Shown: positions 52,292 to 61,893 of the stretch, one piece after another
Layout of the letters: each line of letters opens with the position of its first letter
Position numbering within the stretch: the stretch's first letter is position 1
Assembly (NCBI RefSeq): GCF_023702635.1
Contig: NZ_CP098455.1
Coordinates: forward strand, 1,364,001 to 1,428,000
Direction: 5' to 3'
DNA: 64,000 nt
DNA from: Spongiibacter taiwanensis
GTDB taxonomy: Bacteria; Pseudomonadota; Gammaproteobacteria; Pseudomonadales; Spongiibacteraceae
The notes under the pieces: generated by a model
Seen by the model: the letters and a program-made list of their open reading frames with translations, nothing else
Told to the model about the DNA's origin: nothing
Database searches by the model: none
Program-made: the position numbers and the translations under genes

Positions 52292-53026
52292 TCAGTCAAT
52301 TGCGCGCTGACGGACCGCTTCAAAAAGACAGATACCCGTGGCCACGGACACATTCAGACTGCTGACCGACCCCGCCATGGGCAGTTTCGCCAGATAATCG
52401 CAGTTCTCCCGGGTCAGGCGGCGCAGGCCGTCCCCTTCGGCGCCCATGACCAGCCCCACCGGGCCACGCAGATCCCGCTGATAGAGCGTGTCATCCGCCT
52501 CGCCCGCCAAACCGATCAGCCACAGCCCGGCGTCCTGCAGCTGTTTCATGGTCCGGGCCAGGTTGGTGACAGCAATAAAGGGGATCACCTCCGCTGCACC
52601 ACAGGCCACCTTCATGACGGTGGCATTCAGGCCAACCGATTTGTCTTTCGGCGCCACCACCGCCGTCACGCCGGCAGCGTCAGCGCTGCGCAGGCAGGCG
52701 CCGAGGTTGTGGGGGTCGGTTACCCCATCAAGAATCAGCACCAACGCCTTGCGCCCGGCCTGATTGAGCAGGGCCGGCAGGTCTTTTTCTGAATAATGAC
52801 TGGTGGTATCCGCCTCCGCGATCACGCCCTGGTGACGCCCGGCGGCCATTTCGTCGAGTTTTTTGCGCGGCAGACTGATGACCGCCACCCCTGCCTGCTC
52901 GGCTTGACCGAGCACCTCACTCAGCCGTTGATCTTCTCTGCCACTTTGCACATAAAGCGTTTTCACCCGTTCAGGGCTACGCTGTAACAGGCTTTGCACG
53001 GCGTGCAAGCCAAACACCTTTTCCAT
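52292..53026 (-). CDS. rlmB: 23S rRNA 2'-O-ribose methyltransferase RlmB
   Basis: RlmB methylates G2251 of 23S rRNA. The 244-residue SPOUT protein has an N-terminal L30e-like part ([22 protein letters not shown]) and the knotted core with [39 protein letters not shown] and [22 protein letters not shown]. It follows rnr by 16 bp, the usual rnr-rlmB pair. Confidence 0.95.
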   Translation of the reverse strand: MEKVFGLHAVQSLLQRSPERVKTLYVQSGREDQRLSEVLGQAEQAGVAVISLPRKKLDEMAAGRHQGVIAEADTTSHYSEKDLPALLNQAGRKALVLILDGVTDPHNLGACLRSADAAGVTAVVAPKDKSVGLNATVMKVACGAAEVIPFIAVTNLARTMKQLQDAGLWLIGLAGEADDTLYQRDLRGPVGLVMGAEGDGLRRLTRENCDYLAKLPMAGSVSSLNVSVATGICLFEAVRQRAID

Positions 53027-53042
53027 AACCTGTTATTCCACC

Positions 53043-55430
53043 CTAACGCCGGCGACGCTTTTTATTAGCGCTGCCCCGCTTGCTGTTGCCTGCAGCACCT
53101 TTTTTGCTGCCCCCCTTGTCGGCCTTCTGGGCACCGGGAAACTGCCCCTTGGCCAGCGCCTCTCGCACTGAGGGCTTCTTGCGCTTGGGGCTACCATTAT
53201 CGACCAGGCCAAGGTCAATCTTGCGATCGTCCATATCCACCGCCAGCACCTGCACCTGGACGGTGTCGCCCAGCTGGAAGCTGCGCCTTGTGCGCTCGCC
53301 CACAAGGCGCTGATGGGCCTGATCGAATTGGTAGTAATCCTGGGGCAGGGCGGAAATATGCACCAAGCCTTCAATGTAAAAGTCCTGTAACTCCACAAAC
53401 ATGCCAAAGCCGGTCACCGCCGCGATCACGCCGGCATACTCGCCCCCAACATGCTCCTGCAAAAACTCGCACTTGAGAAAGGCCATCACATCCCGGCTGG
53501 CATCATCCGCCCGCCGCTCGGCCATGGAGCAGTGCTCGCCCAAGGCCACCAGGGCTTCCATATCGTAGGGATAAATCCGTTTGCGCGGCAGCTTGCCGGC
53601 GCCCGGCTGGCGCAGGAAGCAGGCCGCGGCCTCGCCACCGCCGTTGCGAATAAGATGGCGCAGAGCGCGGTGGACCAGCAAATCCGGATAGCGCCGGATG
53701 GGCGAAGTGAAATGGGTATAGCCCTTGTAGTGCAAGCCAAAATGGCCCTCGTTGTCAGGCTGATACACCGCCTGACTGAGCGAGCGCAGCATCATGGTCT
53801 GGATCATCTGGGCATCGGGTCGCTCGCCGAGGCTGCCCAGCAGGGTTTGATAATCCTTGGGCGTTGGTGTCGCCCCGCCCTTCAAACCCAGGCCAATTTC
53901 GCCGAGGAAGGTACGCAGGTTTTCCAGCTTCTGATCTGACGGACCGTTGTGCACCCGGTACAAGGCCTCAAGCCCAGCTCGTTCCAGAGCCCGGGCGGTG
54001 GCCACGTTGGCACACAACATACATTCTTCGATCAAGCGGTGAGCGTCATGGCGGTACACCGGCACAATGGCCTCAATGCGCTTCTCGGCATCAAACACCA
54101 CCCGGGTTTCCACAGTTTCAAAATCGATGGCTCCCCGTTCAGAGCGGGCTTCCCGAAGCGCCTTATACAAGGCATGCAAGCGCTTGAGATGGGGCAACAT
54201 ATGCTCGTTGCGCCCCGTGTTGTGGGCCGGGTCTACCGAAGGGAGCCCCAGCAAGGCACCGACCTCGTTGTATGTCAGCCGGGCGTGGGAGCAGATGACC
54301 GCTTCGTAGAACACGTAACCGCTCAGCTTGCCCCGGGCACTAATGGTCATTTCGCAAACCATCGCCAGCCGATCTACTTTGGGCTTCAACGAACAGAGGC
54401 CATTAGACAGCGCTTCCGGCAGCATCGGCACCACCCGGTCGGGGAAGTACACTGACGTGGCGCGCTTTTGTCCCTCCTGATCGAGGGGTGATCCTACCTG
54501 CACATAATGGGACACATCGGCAATCGCCACCCACAAGCGCCAGCCACCGCCTTTCTTTTCTTCACAGTAGACCGCGTCGTCAAAGTCCCGGGCATCTTCA
54601 CCATCAATGGTGGCCAAAGGCAGGTTGCGCAAATCCACCCGCCCCTTTTTGTCTTTCTCCGCCGGCTCGGTACCGAACTGACGGGCCTCTTCCTCCACCG
54701 CGTCGGGCCACTCAAAGGGAATTTCATGGGAACGAATGGCCAGCTCCGTGGCCACCCCGGCGGTCTTCCGGTCGCCCAGCACTTCCACAATCCGGCCCTT
54801 GGGCTGGCGCCGGGGGCCAGGTTGCTCGGTGATGTCGACCATCACGAAGTCACCCTCTTTGGCGTCGGCGGCATCGTCCTGTTCCAGGGATATCCAGCTT
54901 TGAATACGGGCGTTGTCCGGCACCACCATCGGCCGCCCCCGGTGGTCGATCAGCTTGCCGACCAACTGCTTGGTGCGTCGCTCCAGCACCTCAACAATGA
55001 CGCCCTCCTGGCGGCCACGCTGATCCACGCCGGTCACCTGAGCAGAGATCAAATCGCCATCGAACACCTGCTGCATTTGCCGGCTGGCCAGATAGATATC
55101 CTCGCCTTCTTCCACCAGCAAAAAACCATAGCCATCTCGGTGCCCCTGAACGCGCCCGGTGATCAAATCGCCGCCACCAAGGGCAGCGTAGCGCCCGCGG
55201 CGCCCCTCGCTGATCTGGCCGTCGCGCAGCATCGCTTTGATCCGGCGGCGCAGGCCTTCCTCTTCATCCTCGTCCTCAATGGCGAGCAGGCCACGCAACT
55301 CGCGCAGGCTCAGCCCCTGATCACTTTGTTTTAATTTTTCGAGAATGAATTCCCGGCTCGGAATGGGTTTGTCATAGCGCTCGGCCTCTCGGGCGGCGTG
55401 GGGGTCTGCTGAAATGCGGCGTTTTGCCAT
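53043..55430 (-). CDS. rnr: Ribonuclease R
   Basis: RNase R degrades structured RNA 3'-5'. The 795-residue protein has a helix-turn-helix-like start (SREFILEKLKQSDQGLSLRELRGLL), cold-shock domains, the RNB catalytic core (DGEDARDFDDAVYCE with the metal-binding aspartates; TSPIRRYPDLLVHRALRHL) and an S1 domain (residues about 640-720), ending in a basic Lys/Arg-rich tail (KKGAAGNSKRGSANKKRR). The downstream rlmB gene is 16 bp away. Confidence 0.96.
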   Translation of the reverse strand: MAKRRISADPHAAREAERYDKPIPSREFILEKLKQSDQGLSLRELRGLLAIEDEDEEEGLRRRIKAMLRDGQISEGRRGRYAALGGGDLITGRVQGHRDGYGFLLVEEGEDIYLASRQMQQVFDGDLISAQVTGVDQRGRQEGVIVEVLERRTKQLVGKLIDHRGRPMVVPDNARIQSWISLEQDDAADAKEGDFVMVDITEQPGPRRQPKGRIVEVLGDRKTAGVATELAIRSHEIPFEWPDAVEEEARQFGTEPAEKDKKGRVDLRNLPLATIDGEDARDFDDAVYCEEKKGGGWRLWVAIADVSHYVQVGSPLDQEGQKRATSVYFPDRVVPMLPEALSNGLCSLKPKVDRLAMVCEMTISARGKLSGYVFYEAVICSHARLTYNEVGALLGLPSVDPAHNTGRNEHMLPHLKRLHALYKALREARSERGAIDFETVETRVVFDAEKRIEAIVPVYRHDAHRLIEECMLCANVATARALERAGLEALYRVHNGPSDQKLENLRTFLGEIGLGLKGGATPTPKDYQTLLGSLGERPDAQMIQTMMLRSLSQAVYQPDNEGHFGLHYKGYTHFTSPIRRYPDLLVHRALRHLIRNGGGEAAACFLRQPGAGKLPRKRIYPYDMEALVALGEHCSMAERRADDASRDVMAFLKCEFLQEHVGGEYAGVIAAVTGFGMFVELQDFYIEGLVHISALPQDYYQFDQAHQRLVGERTRRSFQLGDTVQVQVLAVDMDDRKIDLGLVDNGSPKRKKPSVREALAKGQFPGAQKADKGGSKKGAAGNSKRGSANKKRRRR

Positions 55431-55551
55431 GCAGTAGCGGGTCCTTTAACTGAAACAAAAAAAGTTCGGTACAGTGTAACGCAAGCGTTGACAAAATAGC
55501 GCCCAATAAGTAAATTGCGCGCCTCGGCAGTAATGCCGCACTTCATCTCCT

Positions 55552-55638
55552 GCCCAGGTGGTGAAATTGGTAGACACGCTAGCTTCAGGTGCTAGTGGCC
55601 GCGAGGCCGTGGAGGTTCAAGTCCTCTCCTGGGCACCA
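55552..55638 (+). tRNA. tRNA-Leu (anticodon CAG)
   Basis: An 87-nt tRNA including the encoded CCA. The acceptor arm GCCCAGG pairs with CCTGGGC before ACCA. The anticodon loop is TTCAGGT (CAG) on the CTAGC/GCTAG stem, and a long variable arm (TGGCCGCGAGGCCGT region) and T-arm GGTTCAAGTCC mark the leucine class. Confidence 0.93.
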
Positions 55639-56100
55639 TTACTTTCCCAAAGTCTCTCAAATCTGTCGATTCACCCATAAGAAGTCCACCTCGGGCAACT
55701 TGCGGTAATCAGCCATGCCCAGCGCTTCGCCATCAGCAGCGGCCGGCACTCTTCAGCTCGAGCTCCCCCCTCTCCGCAGCCAGACAGCACTCGTCATCGG
55801 CGCCACCCTGCTTAAAATAATTTTTATATCAAAGAGATAGCGTCATAGACAAGGCTACTGGCACCCCACAACGGCATGGTCTATAAGACCTGTTATGGCC
55901 TGCGATCGGAGCCGACCAGGGCCACACGTTGCTTTCAGTCAACGCTGCCGCCACCCGACTCACAGCACCAAATTCCGCCTGCCTTCGGGGTGGAATGCGC
56001 TGATCGAGGTGCCGCCAGCGTTAGGTTAGGCCGCGGAGATCGGATGGCATTATTGGTGGTCTACATTCACTGCCCCACCCAACCAGAGCCGAGGCAAGTA
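55639..56100. other. Long gap between tRNA-Leu and ald
   Basis: This 462-bp region has no clear gene; an open frame from 55876 is in phase with ald but lacks recognisable sequence before 56101. An AT-rich patch near 55815-55840 could hold a promoter. Nothing else is evident. Confidence 0.4.
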
Positions 56101-57216
56101 ATGAGAATTGGCGTTCCCAAAGAAATCAAAAATCACGAATACCGGGTTGGTCTAACACCCGCCTCTTGTCGCGAGCTAGTGGCGCGTGGGCACTCGGTAT
56201 GCGTCGAGCACAACGCAGGCTCGGGTATCGGCTTCAGCGATCAGGACTATCGCGATGCCGGCGCCAGCATCGCGCGTGAGGCCACCGAAATTTTCGCTGA
56301 GGCCGAGCTACTCGTCAAAGTGAAAGAACCCCAACCCCATGAGTGCAAGCTTCTTGGGGCAGGGCAACTGCTATTTACCTACCTGCACCTGGCCCCCGAC
56401 CCCGAGCAGGCCAAGGGCCTGCTGGCCAGCGGCGTTGCCGCCATTGCCTACGAAACCATTACCGACGACCACGGCAACCTGCCTTGCCTGGCTCCAATGA
56501 GTGAAGTCGCGGGCCGCCTTGCGCCTCAGGCAGGCGCCCACCACCTGGAAAAAGCCGCCGGCGGCCGGGGCGTACTACTGGGTGGCGTGCCGGGTGTCAG
56601 CCCGGCCGAGGTATGCGTGCTCGGCGGCGGCATTGTCGGCTACAACGCCGCTCGCATTGCCGCGGGAATGGGCGCCAGTGTGACCGTGTATGATCGTTCA
56701 CCCGCTCGCCTTCGCTGGCTCGATAGCCAATTTCAGGGCAGGGTCATCTGTCGCTACGCCACTCAATCGGCAATCGACGAGTCGGTGCGAGAGTCCGATC
56801 TGGTAATCGGTGCGGTACTCATTCCGGGAGCATCGGCACCAAAATTAGTCCGGCGAGCGTTGCTTGGCGAAATGCGCGCCGGCAGTGTGCTGGTGGATGT
56901 AGCCATTGATCAGGGAGGCTGCTTCGAGACATCAAAACCAACCACTCACCAGAATCCGACTTATGTTGTGGACGGGATTATTCATTACTGCGTGGCCAAC
57001 ATGCCGGGGGCGGTGGCCCGCACTGCCACACTGGCGCTCAATAATGCGACCCTGCCCTTTACCCTGGCAATGGCAGACCGTGGCTTGCAGGCGCTGCGCG
57101 ACGACCCTCACCTACGCAATGGCCTAAATATCTTTCGGGGCAATGTCTGCCACCCTGCCGTGGCCGACTCACTCGGAATGACCTTTCTGCCGGCAGAGAA
57201 GGCATTAAACGGCTAG
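56101..57216 (+). CDS. ald: Alanine dehydrogenase
   Basis: The enzyme interconverts alanine and pyruvate plus ammonia with NAD+. The 371-residue protein starts MRIGVPKEIKNHEYRVGLTP (the conserved N-terminus), has the substrate loop EHNAGSGIGFSD, KVKEPQ with the catalytic lysine, and the nucleotide fold VLGGGIVGYNAARIAAGMGA. GAGGCAA precedes the ATG at 56101. Its last 4 bp overlap the convergent glk stop. Confidence 0.95.
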   Translation: MRIGVPKEIKNHEYRVGLTPASCRELVARGHSVCVEHNAGSGIGFSDQDYRDAGASIAREATEIFAEAELLVKVKEPQPHECKLLGAGQLLFTYLHLAPDPEQAKGLLASGVAAIAYETITDDHGNLPCLAPMSEVAGRLAPQAGAHHLEKAAGGRGVLLGGVPGVSPAEVCVLGGGIVGYNAARIAAGMGASVTVYDRSPARLRWLDSQFQGRVICRYATQSAIDESVRESDLVIGAVLIPGASAPKLVRRALLGEMRAGSVLVDVAIDQGGCFETSKPTTHQNPTYVVDGIIHYCVANMPGAVARTATLALNNATLPFTLAMADRGLQALRDDPHLRNGLNIFRGNVCHPAVADSLGMTFLPAEKALNG

Positions 57217-58187
57217 GTACAACGCAAATAGGCGCCGGCACCGAGAAGCCCCAACTGATCGCGGGTGATGACCCGAAGTGGGATATCCGCCAGGTAGCGA
57301 GCAAACCGCCCCTTATCCTCAAAGCGCTTGCGGCATTCGCTGGCCTGCACCAACCCCATAATTTGCGGCACGATCCCGCCGGCAATATACACGCCGCCGC
57401 GGGCGCCCAGCGTAAGGGCCAGGTTACCCGCAGCGCTGCCTAGCACCCGGCAAAACAGCGCGAGTGTTTCAGTAGCCAGCACTTCACCACCGGCCAAGGC
57501 TGACATGGATATGGCCTCAGCAGAATCTTGCTGGCGGGGCTTGTCGAGAGCCTCAGACAGAAACCGATAGGTTTCCAGAATCCCCGGCCCCGACAGAATT
57601 CGCTCAACCGAAACATGGCCATAGCGCGACGCAAGATAATGGTACAGCGCTACCTCCAAGTCGTCCTGGGGGGCAAAGTCCACATGCCCCCCTTCCCCAG
57701 CAACAATCTGCGGCTGCCACCCGGATCGTGCAGGAATGACAGAGCACACACCCAGCCCGGTGCCCGCCCCCAACACCCCGACCGGCTCGCTCGCTAGCCC
57801 GTCTCCACCACCGAGACTGACCCAATCTGCAGGAGCCAGCTCGGTCACCGCATAGCCAATCGCGGCGAAGTCGTTAATCACCGCAACCGCATCCAAGCCA
57901 AGGGCCGCTGCCAGCTCATCTGGCACTACCTGCCAGGGGCTGTTAGTAAAATGAAAGGTCTGGCCCTGTATCGGGCAGGCAAGGGCAAAACAGGCCGCAG
58001 TGGGTAGTTCAGCCCACCCGCCAGCCGAGCGAAGCGCCGAGAGAAATTGATTTAAGGCCTCTTCCAGCGTGGGGAAGTCCGCCACCGCAAAGGTTTTGCT
58101 AAAAGCGACAAGTCCGCGAGCATTCACTAAACCGAAACGAGCATTGCTGCCACCAATATCGGCGACCATCTTCCAGGAGGAAGTCAT
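57213..58187 (-). CDS. glk: Glucokinase
   Basis: Glk phosphorylates glucose with ATP. The 324-residue protein of the bacterial Glk group has the phosphate-binding ADIGGSNARFGLV, the sugar/adenosine-site motifs GAGTGLGVC, AGEGGHVDFAP and YIAGGIVPQ, and normal length. It is convergent with ald, sharing 4 bp, and lies 46 bp downstream of the histidine kinase gene, so cotranscription with it is possible. Confidence 0.94.
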   Translation of the reverse strand: MTSSWKMVADIGGSNARFGLVNARGLVAFSKTFAVADFPTLEEALNQFLSALRSAGGWAELPTAACFALACPIQGQTFHFTNSPWQVVPDELAAALGLDAVAVINDFAAIGYAVTELAPADWVSLGGGDGLASEPVGVLGAGTGLGVCSVIPARSGWQPQIVAGEGGHVDFAPQDDLEVALYHYLASRYGHVSVERILSGPGILETYRFLSEALDKPRQQDSAEAISMSALAGGEVLATETLALFCRVLGSAAGNLALTLGARGGVYIAGGIVPQIMGLVQASECRKRFEDKGRFARYLADIPLRVITRDQLGLLGAGAYLRCT

Positions 58188-58233
58188 GCCGGCTCCCCCA
58201 CTCCGTCGGAAGCGCTAGCCTGGCGATCACCCA

Positions 58234-59475
58234 CTAGCGGTTTCGCTTCGGGAAGATGAGACGAAACTCTGTCCCTTCGCCCGGCGCACCATGCACCTCT
58301 ACCCGTCCTGCGTGACGATCAACGATCTTCTTACAGATGGCCAGGCCGATACCTGACCCCTCAAATTCGTCCTTGCTGTGCAACCGCTCGAAGACCCGAA
58401 AGATTTTTTCTCGATCGGCGGGGTCGATACCCACGCCGTTATCGCGAACATACAGCCCGTACTGGCCGTCTTCCAGCCCTTCCAGGGCGCCAATACTCAC
58501 CTCCGGATTCTCGCCACCCGCACTAAACTTCGTCGCATTGCTAATCAGGTTATACATCAGCTGCTGAAACTGCGGTGCAATTACCGTTTGCACACCCAGT
58601 GGCTCTTTGCTCACCCTGGTGCGGTTGTCCGATATCCGCGCTGAGAGATCGCCAAGAATATTGTCTACCAGCTCGTCCAGATCAGTCTGGCTGAACTGCT
58701 CGTTTTGGCTACCCACCACCGTGTAGGAGCGCAAATCATCAATCAGCGCGGTCATCCGGCTGGCAGAGCTACTGATGAAGTCAATCATCTGCCCTTCCTG
58801 CTCGTCCAGGCGGTCAGCCAGATTGTGGCGCAATAACTGCGACATGGACGAAATCGTGCGCAAGGGCTCCTTCAAATCGTGGGAGGCAATGTAGGTAAAC
58901 TGCTGAAGGGCATCATTGCTCTGCTCCAGCTGAAGGTTTTTTTCCTCCAGCTCCGCTTTTACCCGATTGAGCTCGTCAATCTCCGCCATCCGCTCATCGA
59001 CCGACGCCTGCAGCTGATCAGATAGGTGCTCCAGCTCCTTTCGCTGCTGGATATTCCGTTCCGATTCAGCCCGGAGTTTAGTGTTAATTTGACGCAGCGT
59101 TTCGTTGCTGGGCAGCGCCAAGGCCTTGGGAATCAGCGGCCAAACCAAAATAGCAGTGCCGACTGAGGCCGCCGCAGTAATGAGCTTGATTCCCCCGCTC
59201 AGCCAATAGGCGCCGTACCAGACATTGTAAATATTAACTAGGTGGGTCAATCCGCAGGCAAAGATAAATATGCCAAACAGGATAAACATGTAATTGAAGC
59301 TCAGGTCATCCCGCTTTTTAACGAGATACACCAGCGCGATCGGAATAGTGAAGTAGGAGAGCGTGATCAGGGCGTCGCTGGCCACGTGCAGGGCGACCAA
59401 TTGATCGTTCCACAGGTAGCAATGCCCATGGGGGGGCATTTTGTTACCGAATAGCGTTTCCCAAAATCCTTCCAT
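58234..59475 (-). CDS. Sensor histidine kinase with ethylene-receptor-like membrane sensor
   Basis: The 413-residue protein has three N-terminal helices (residues about 25-52, 60-80, 88-115), a coiled coil (130-190), a HisKA dimerisation domain with SHDLKEPL and a HATPase domain (NLISNATKFS, DNGVGID, GSGIGLAIC). The membrane part carries Asp34, Tyr41, Ile44, Pro45, Cys74 and His78, in the exact spacing of the ethylene- and copper-binding residues of plant ETR1 (D25, Y32, I35, P36, C65, H69). A copper-bound gas sensor is therefore a strong inference. No response regulator is adjacent. Confidence 0.88.
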   Translation of the reverse strand: MEGFWETLFGNKMPPHGHCYLWNDQLVALHVASDALITLSYFTIPIALVYLVKKRDDLSFNYMFILFGIFIFACGLTHLVNIYNVWYGAYWLSGGIKLITAAASVGTAILVWPLIPKALALPSNETLRQINTKLRAESERNIQQRKELEHLSDQLQASVDERMAEIDELNRVKAELEEKNLQLEQSNDALQQFTYIASHDLKEPLRTISSMSQLLRHNLADRLDEQEGQMIDFISSSASRMTALIDDLRSYTVVGSQNEQFSQTDLDELVDNILGDLSARISDNRTRVSKEPLGVQTVIAPQFQQLMYNLISNATKFSAGGENPEVSIGALEGLEDGQYGLYVRDNGVGIDPADREKIFRVFERLHSKDEFEGSGIGLAICKKIVDRHAGRVEVHGAPGEGTEFRLIFPKRNR

Positions 59476-59530
59476 TTATTGCGCCTTGACAGTTCATGAT
59501 GTCATCGCACCCACGGGCACGTTTGATTTC

Positions 59531-60094
59531 CTACCACCCCTCCAGGGGAGGACGCTGCGATTTCTCCGGCCACACTTGGGGCTGGCGGCGCAACGATTCA
59601 ACATCATACCCCATTTGCCCGATGCGACGCCGCAGCGCTTCAAACCGCTCAGCAGACATATCAGGCGACCGCGCCATCAGCCAAACGTAATCCCTCGCCT
59701 CGCGACCGATGATGACTTCCTGATAATCGTCAGCGAGATAGGCAATGCGGAAATCGGCGGTAAAGGGCCATAGAAATTGCATACGCCACACGGCATTGCC
59801 TGTACCCGGAACCACCTCGGCACTGGGAAAATAGCTTTTCAATTCCCCTTCGGCACTACCCTCTCGGAAGCGATATGCTACCGCAATCCGCCCGTCGTCC
59901 ATCAACTTATACCGCTCGATTCCATTATTGGCATGACGCTCTGGAAACAGGGGGATAAAGCCGATCACATACCACGGCCCCATAAATCGCTGCAGGTCCA
60001 CATTCTCAGCCAATGGTAACGGGGGCAGCGGCTCGCGGGCGCTGCAGCCCAGCAACGCCAAAGACAATAAAAGAAAGATTTTTGCAGGAAACAT
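59531..60094 (-). CDS. blc: Lipocalin lipoprotein (Blc-like)
   Basis: The 187-residue lipoprotein has a signal with lipobox LALLGC (Cys17) and the lipocalin signature around NVDLQRFMGPWYVIGFIP, with the second motif IAYLADDYQEVIIGREARDYVWLMARSP. Blc is thought to bind lysophospholipids at the outer membrane and be induced by stress. It lies 62 bp downstream of the YqaE-like gene and probably shares its operon. Confidence 0.87.
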   Translation of the reverse strand: MFPAKIFLLLSLALLGCSAREPLPPLPLAENVDLQRFMGPWYVIGFIPLFPERHANNGIERYKLMDDGRIAVAYRFREGSAEGELKSYFPSAEVVPGTGNAVWRMQFLWPFTADFRIAYLADDYQEVIIGREARDYVWLMARSPDMSAERFEALRRRIGQMGYDVESLRRQPQVWPEKSQRPPLEGW

Positions 60095-60156
60095 ACCCTC
60101 TCCCGAAACAAACCGAAATCAGGATTTCTACGCAGTTCCCCGCAAATTAGAGCTGA

Positions 60157-60315
60157 CTAGCGTTTGGCAATGATCCAAACCGCATGGATGATGCCAGGCA
60201 GATAGCCCAGCAAGGTGAGCAGAATATTCAGCCAGAATGCGCCGCCGAAGCCTACCTGCAGAAACACCCCCAAGGGTGGCAGCAAAATCGCGACTAATAC
60301 TCGAATCAAATCCAT
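60157..60315 (-). CDS. YqaE/Pmp3 family small membrane protein
   Basis: This 52-residue protein consists of two helices: LVAILLPPLGVFLQVG (with the conserved PP-x-GV-x-LQ) and NILLTLLGYLPGIIHAVWII. It matches the UPF0057/Pmp3 family, whose members respond to salt, cold and membrane stress. Its ATG at 60315 overlaps the stop region of the gene at 60316 (sequence GTAAATG), and GAGGGA precedes it. Confidence 0.88.
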   Translation of the reverse strand: MDLIRVLVAILLPPLGVFLQVGFGGAFWLNILLTLLGYLPGIIHAVWIIAKR

Positions 60316-60648
60316 TTACTTTCCCTCATCTAAGCCATGGCCGGGGTTTCGGCTAGCGCGCGCTTCGCGCAAACCTGCCAGAAGCGACCTCACCAAGGTA
60401 TCAATTTTCTCGTCCACCCAATGATTCAGCAGCGCGCGCACCGTGCGCTTGGCTCGCGCTGTCTGAAGTGTAGTCCAGAACACCGCGCCGGCCAGCACGC
60501 CGCCGGCAAAAATAAGCACCGGCTGGCGGCGCACTTGACCAGCGTGCCACTGGGTCCGTAACTGACGCTTGCGGCGGCGGAGACACTGCTGAATCCGCTG
60601 CCGCTCGGCAAGCTCCGTCTCGAGACTGGCGACATTACGTTGACTCAT
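60316..60648 (-). CDS. Basic single-helix membrane protein (YqjK-like position)
   Basis: The 110-residue protein has an Arg/Gln-rich N-terminal half (SLETELAERQRIQQCLRRRKR), one hydrophobic helix (VLIFAGGVLAGAVFWTTL, residues about 44-61) and a charged C-terminal tail. It occupies the place of YqjK after YqjE in the yqjDEK arrangement, and its start overlaps the end of the YqjE-like gene by 4 bp. No functional assignment beyond that. Confidence 0.6.
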   Translation of the reverse strand: MSQRNVASLETELAERQRIQQCLRRRKRQLRTQWHAGQVRRQPVLIFAGGVLAGAVFWTTLQTARAKRTVRALLNHWVDEKIDTLVRSLLAGLREARASRNPGHGLDEGK

Positions 60649-61085
60649 ATTCCGCTCTCTGCCGATTCCGCATCGGGGCCTGCAATCGAAACCACCAGCT
60701 TTGCCAGACGACTAAATCGGGCCGCCGCGGCGCGCCGGCAAATCCAGCCAACCAACAGGCACAGTAACGCTGCCCCAAGAAAAGCCAGCTCCAGGGGTAT
60801 GCCAGCACTCGTGGCAACAACCACCAAGGCAACAATTGCTAAGGTCAGCGCAATCACCACCCCGAGTACTGCCAAAGCGCATAGAGCGAGACCACCAAGG
60901 AGCAAGCGCACCGACAGCAGCCCTTTGAGTTGAGCAATGGCCAGGGCGTTGGCAAGGCTATCGAGCTCCACGCCAGCCAAATCTTTCAGACTTGAGCCGA
61001 ACTCACCCTGCTCGGGCGGTGCTCCACGGCGCGCACCCGAAGATGGGCACGCCGAGAGCGACTCAATATGAGCTTCCTCTCCCAT
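60645..61085 (-). CDS. YqjE-like (phage-holin III superfamily) membrane protein
   Basis: The 146-residue protein has two hydrophobic helices (GGLALCALAVLGVVIALTLAIVALVVVATS and LELAFLGAALLCLLVGWIC) preceded by an acidic soluble part ending LAIAQLKGLLSVRLLL. This is the YqjE/DUF1469 layout, commonly beside DUF883/ElaB genes. It lies 2 bp from the ElaB-like gene and overlaps the next gene. Function is unproven, probably envelope- or ribosome-associated stress. Confidence 0.65.
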   Translation of the reverse strand: MGEEAHIESLSACPSSGARRGAPPEQGEFGSSLKDLAGVELDSLANALAIAQLKGLLSVRLLLGGLALCALAVLGVVIALTLAIVALVVVATSAGIPLELAFLGAALLCLLVGWICRRAAAARFSRLAKLVVSIAGPDAESAESGI

Positions 61086-61087
61086 GC

Positions 61088-61387
61088 TTACTTCCGCAGC
61101 AGAAAGGTCAGCAGCGCCCCCAACACAAAGGCAAAACTCAATGTCTTGATCGGATGAGCCCGAGTATAGTCCTCGACTGAAGACGTAATCTTTTCGGAGC
61201 GCTGCTTAGCACTGGAGCCCATTTGCTCTGCCTGACTTCGCAATTCATCTGCGAGTCTGAGAATACGCTCTTCGCTGCTCCCTGCCATTTTCGCTGCGCG
61301 GTCCACCGCTTCGTGAGCACGCCGTGCAAGGCTATCGATGTGCTCGTTGTGGGAATCATGGTGTTCAGAAGTATTTGTTACTGCCAT
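61088..61387 (-). CDS. ElaB/YqjD (DUF883) family membrane-anchored protein
   Basis: The 99-residue protein has a helical charged body (LARRAHEAVDRAAKM, RILRLADELRSQAEQMG, SVEDYTRAHPIKTLSF) and one C-terminal helix (FAFVLGALLTFLLRK), matching ElaB/YqjD proteins that tether ribosomes or respond to stress at the inner membrane. I place the start at the ATG at 61387 with AGGAG 8 nt upstream, rather than the ATG at 61393 or the longer frame to 61501. Confidence 0.82.
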   Translation of the reverse strand: MAVTNTSEHHDSHNEHIDSLARRAHEAVDRAAKMAGSSEERILRLADELRSQAEQMGSSAKQRSEKITSSVEDYTRAHPIKTLSFAFVLGALLTFLLRK

Positions 61388-61614
61388 TGTCATTCTCCTC
61401 ACAAATAGCGCTTCATTTTTAAATGGGTACACAACGTCTTTAAAAGATTGATGCGTCGCCACCTCCATCTCAGTCAGCATAATTAAACAAGAGTTCAGCA
61501 TGACAACCGCTTCCTGAATTGAAGTACAACCGAGAAAGCCCTATCCCCCGGCGATACAGCACGCCCCAAACTGCGTAACTCTTTGCGTGAACCTGCGTGC
61601 AACAAAATTGACAT

Positions 61615-61641
61615 GGAACTGTTTATCTTCTCGCGGTCTGA
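61615..61641 (+). promoter_or_regulatory. Possible sigma-E/AlgU-type promoter
   Basis: GGAACTG (61615-61621) and TCTGA (61637-61641) are 15 nt apart, close to the GGAACTT/TCTGA elements of extracytoplasmic-function sigma factors. It precedes the DUF1328 gene by about 30 nt. Confidence 0.4.
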
Positions 61642-61671
61642 GTAACTGTGTGCAAACACATAGGAGGAAAT

Positions 61672-61848
61672 ATGCTTGGCTGGTCGCTTATATTTTTTCT
61701 CGTTGCTGTTATTGCAGCAGCAATGGGGTTTGGCGGAATAGCAGGCGCGGCAACCGGAATCGCGAAAATTCTTTTCTTCGTTTTTCTTGCCTTACTTGTT
61801 ATCTCCGTTGCTACTCAGCTACTGCGCTCAGGTAGACCTAAGCTATAG
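61672..61848 (+). CDS. DUF1328 family small membrane protein (YtjA-like)
   Basis: The 58-residue protein has two helices ([40 protein letters not shown]) and the family's [16 protein letters not shown] core. ATG at 61672 follows GGAGGAAAT, an excellent ribosome site. The CsbD gene follows by 45 bp. Members are stress-induced and of unknown function. Confidence 0.88.
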   Translation: MLGWSLIFFLVAVIAAAMGFGGIAGAATGIAKILFFVFLALLVISVATQLLRSGRPKL

Positions 61849-61893
61849 CTTGTTGCAATCACCTCATTTTTTTCTATCGAAAGGAGTATTGAT

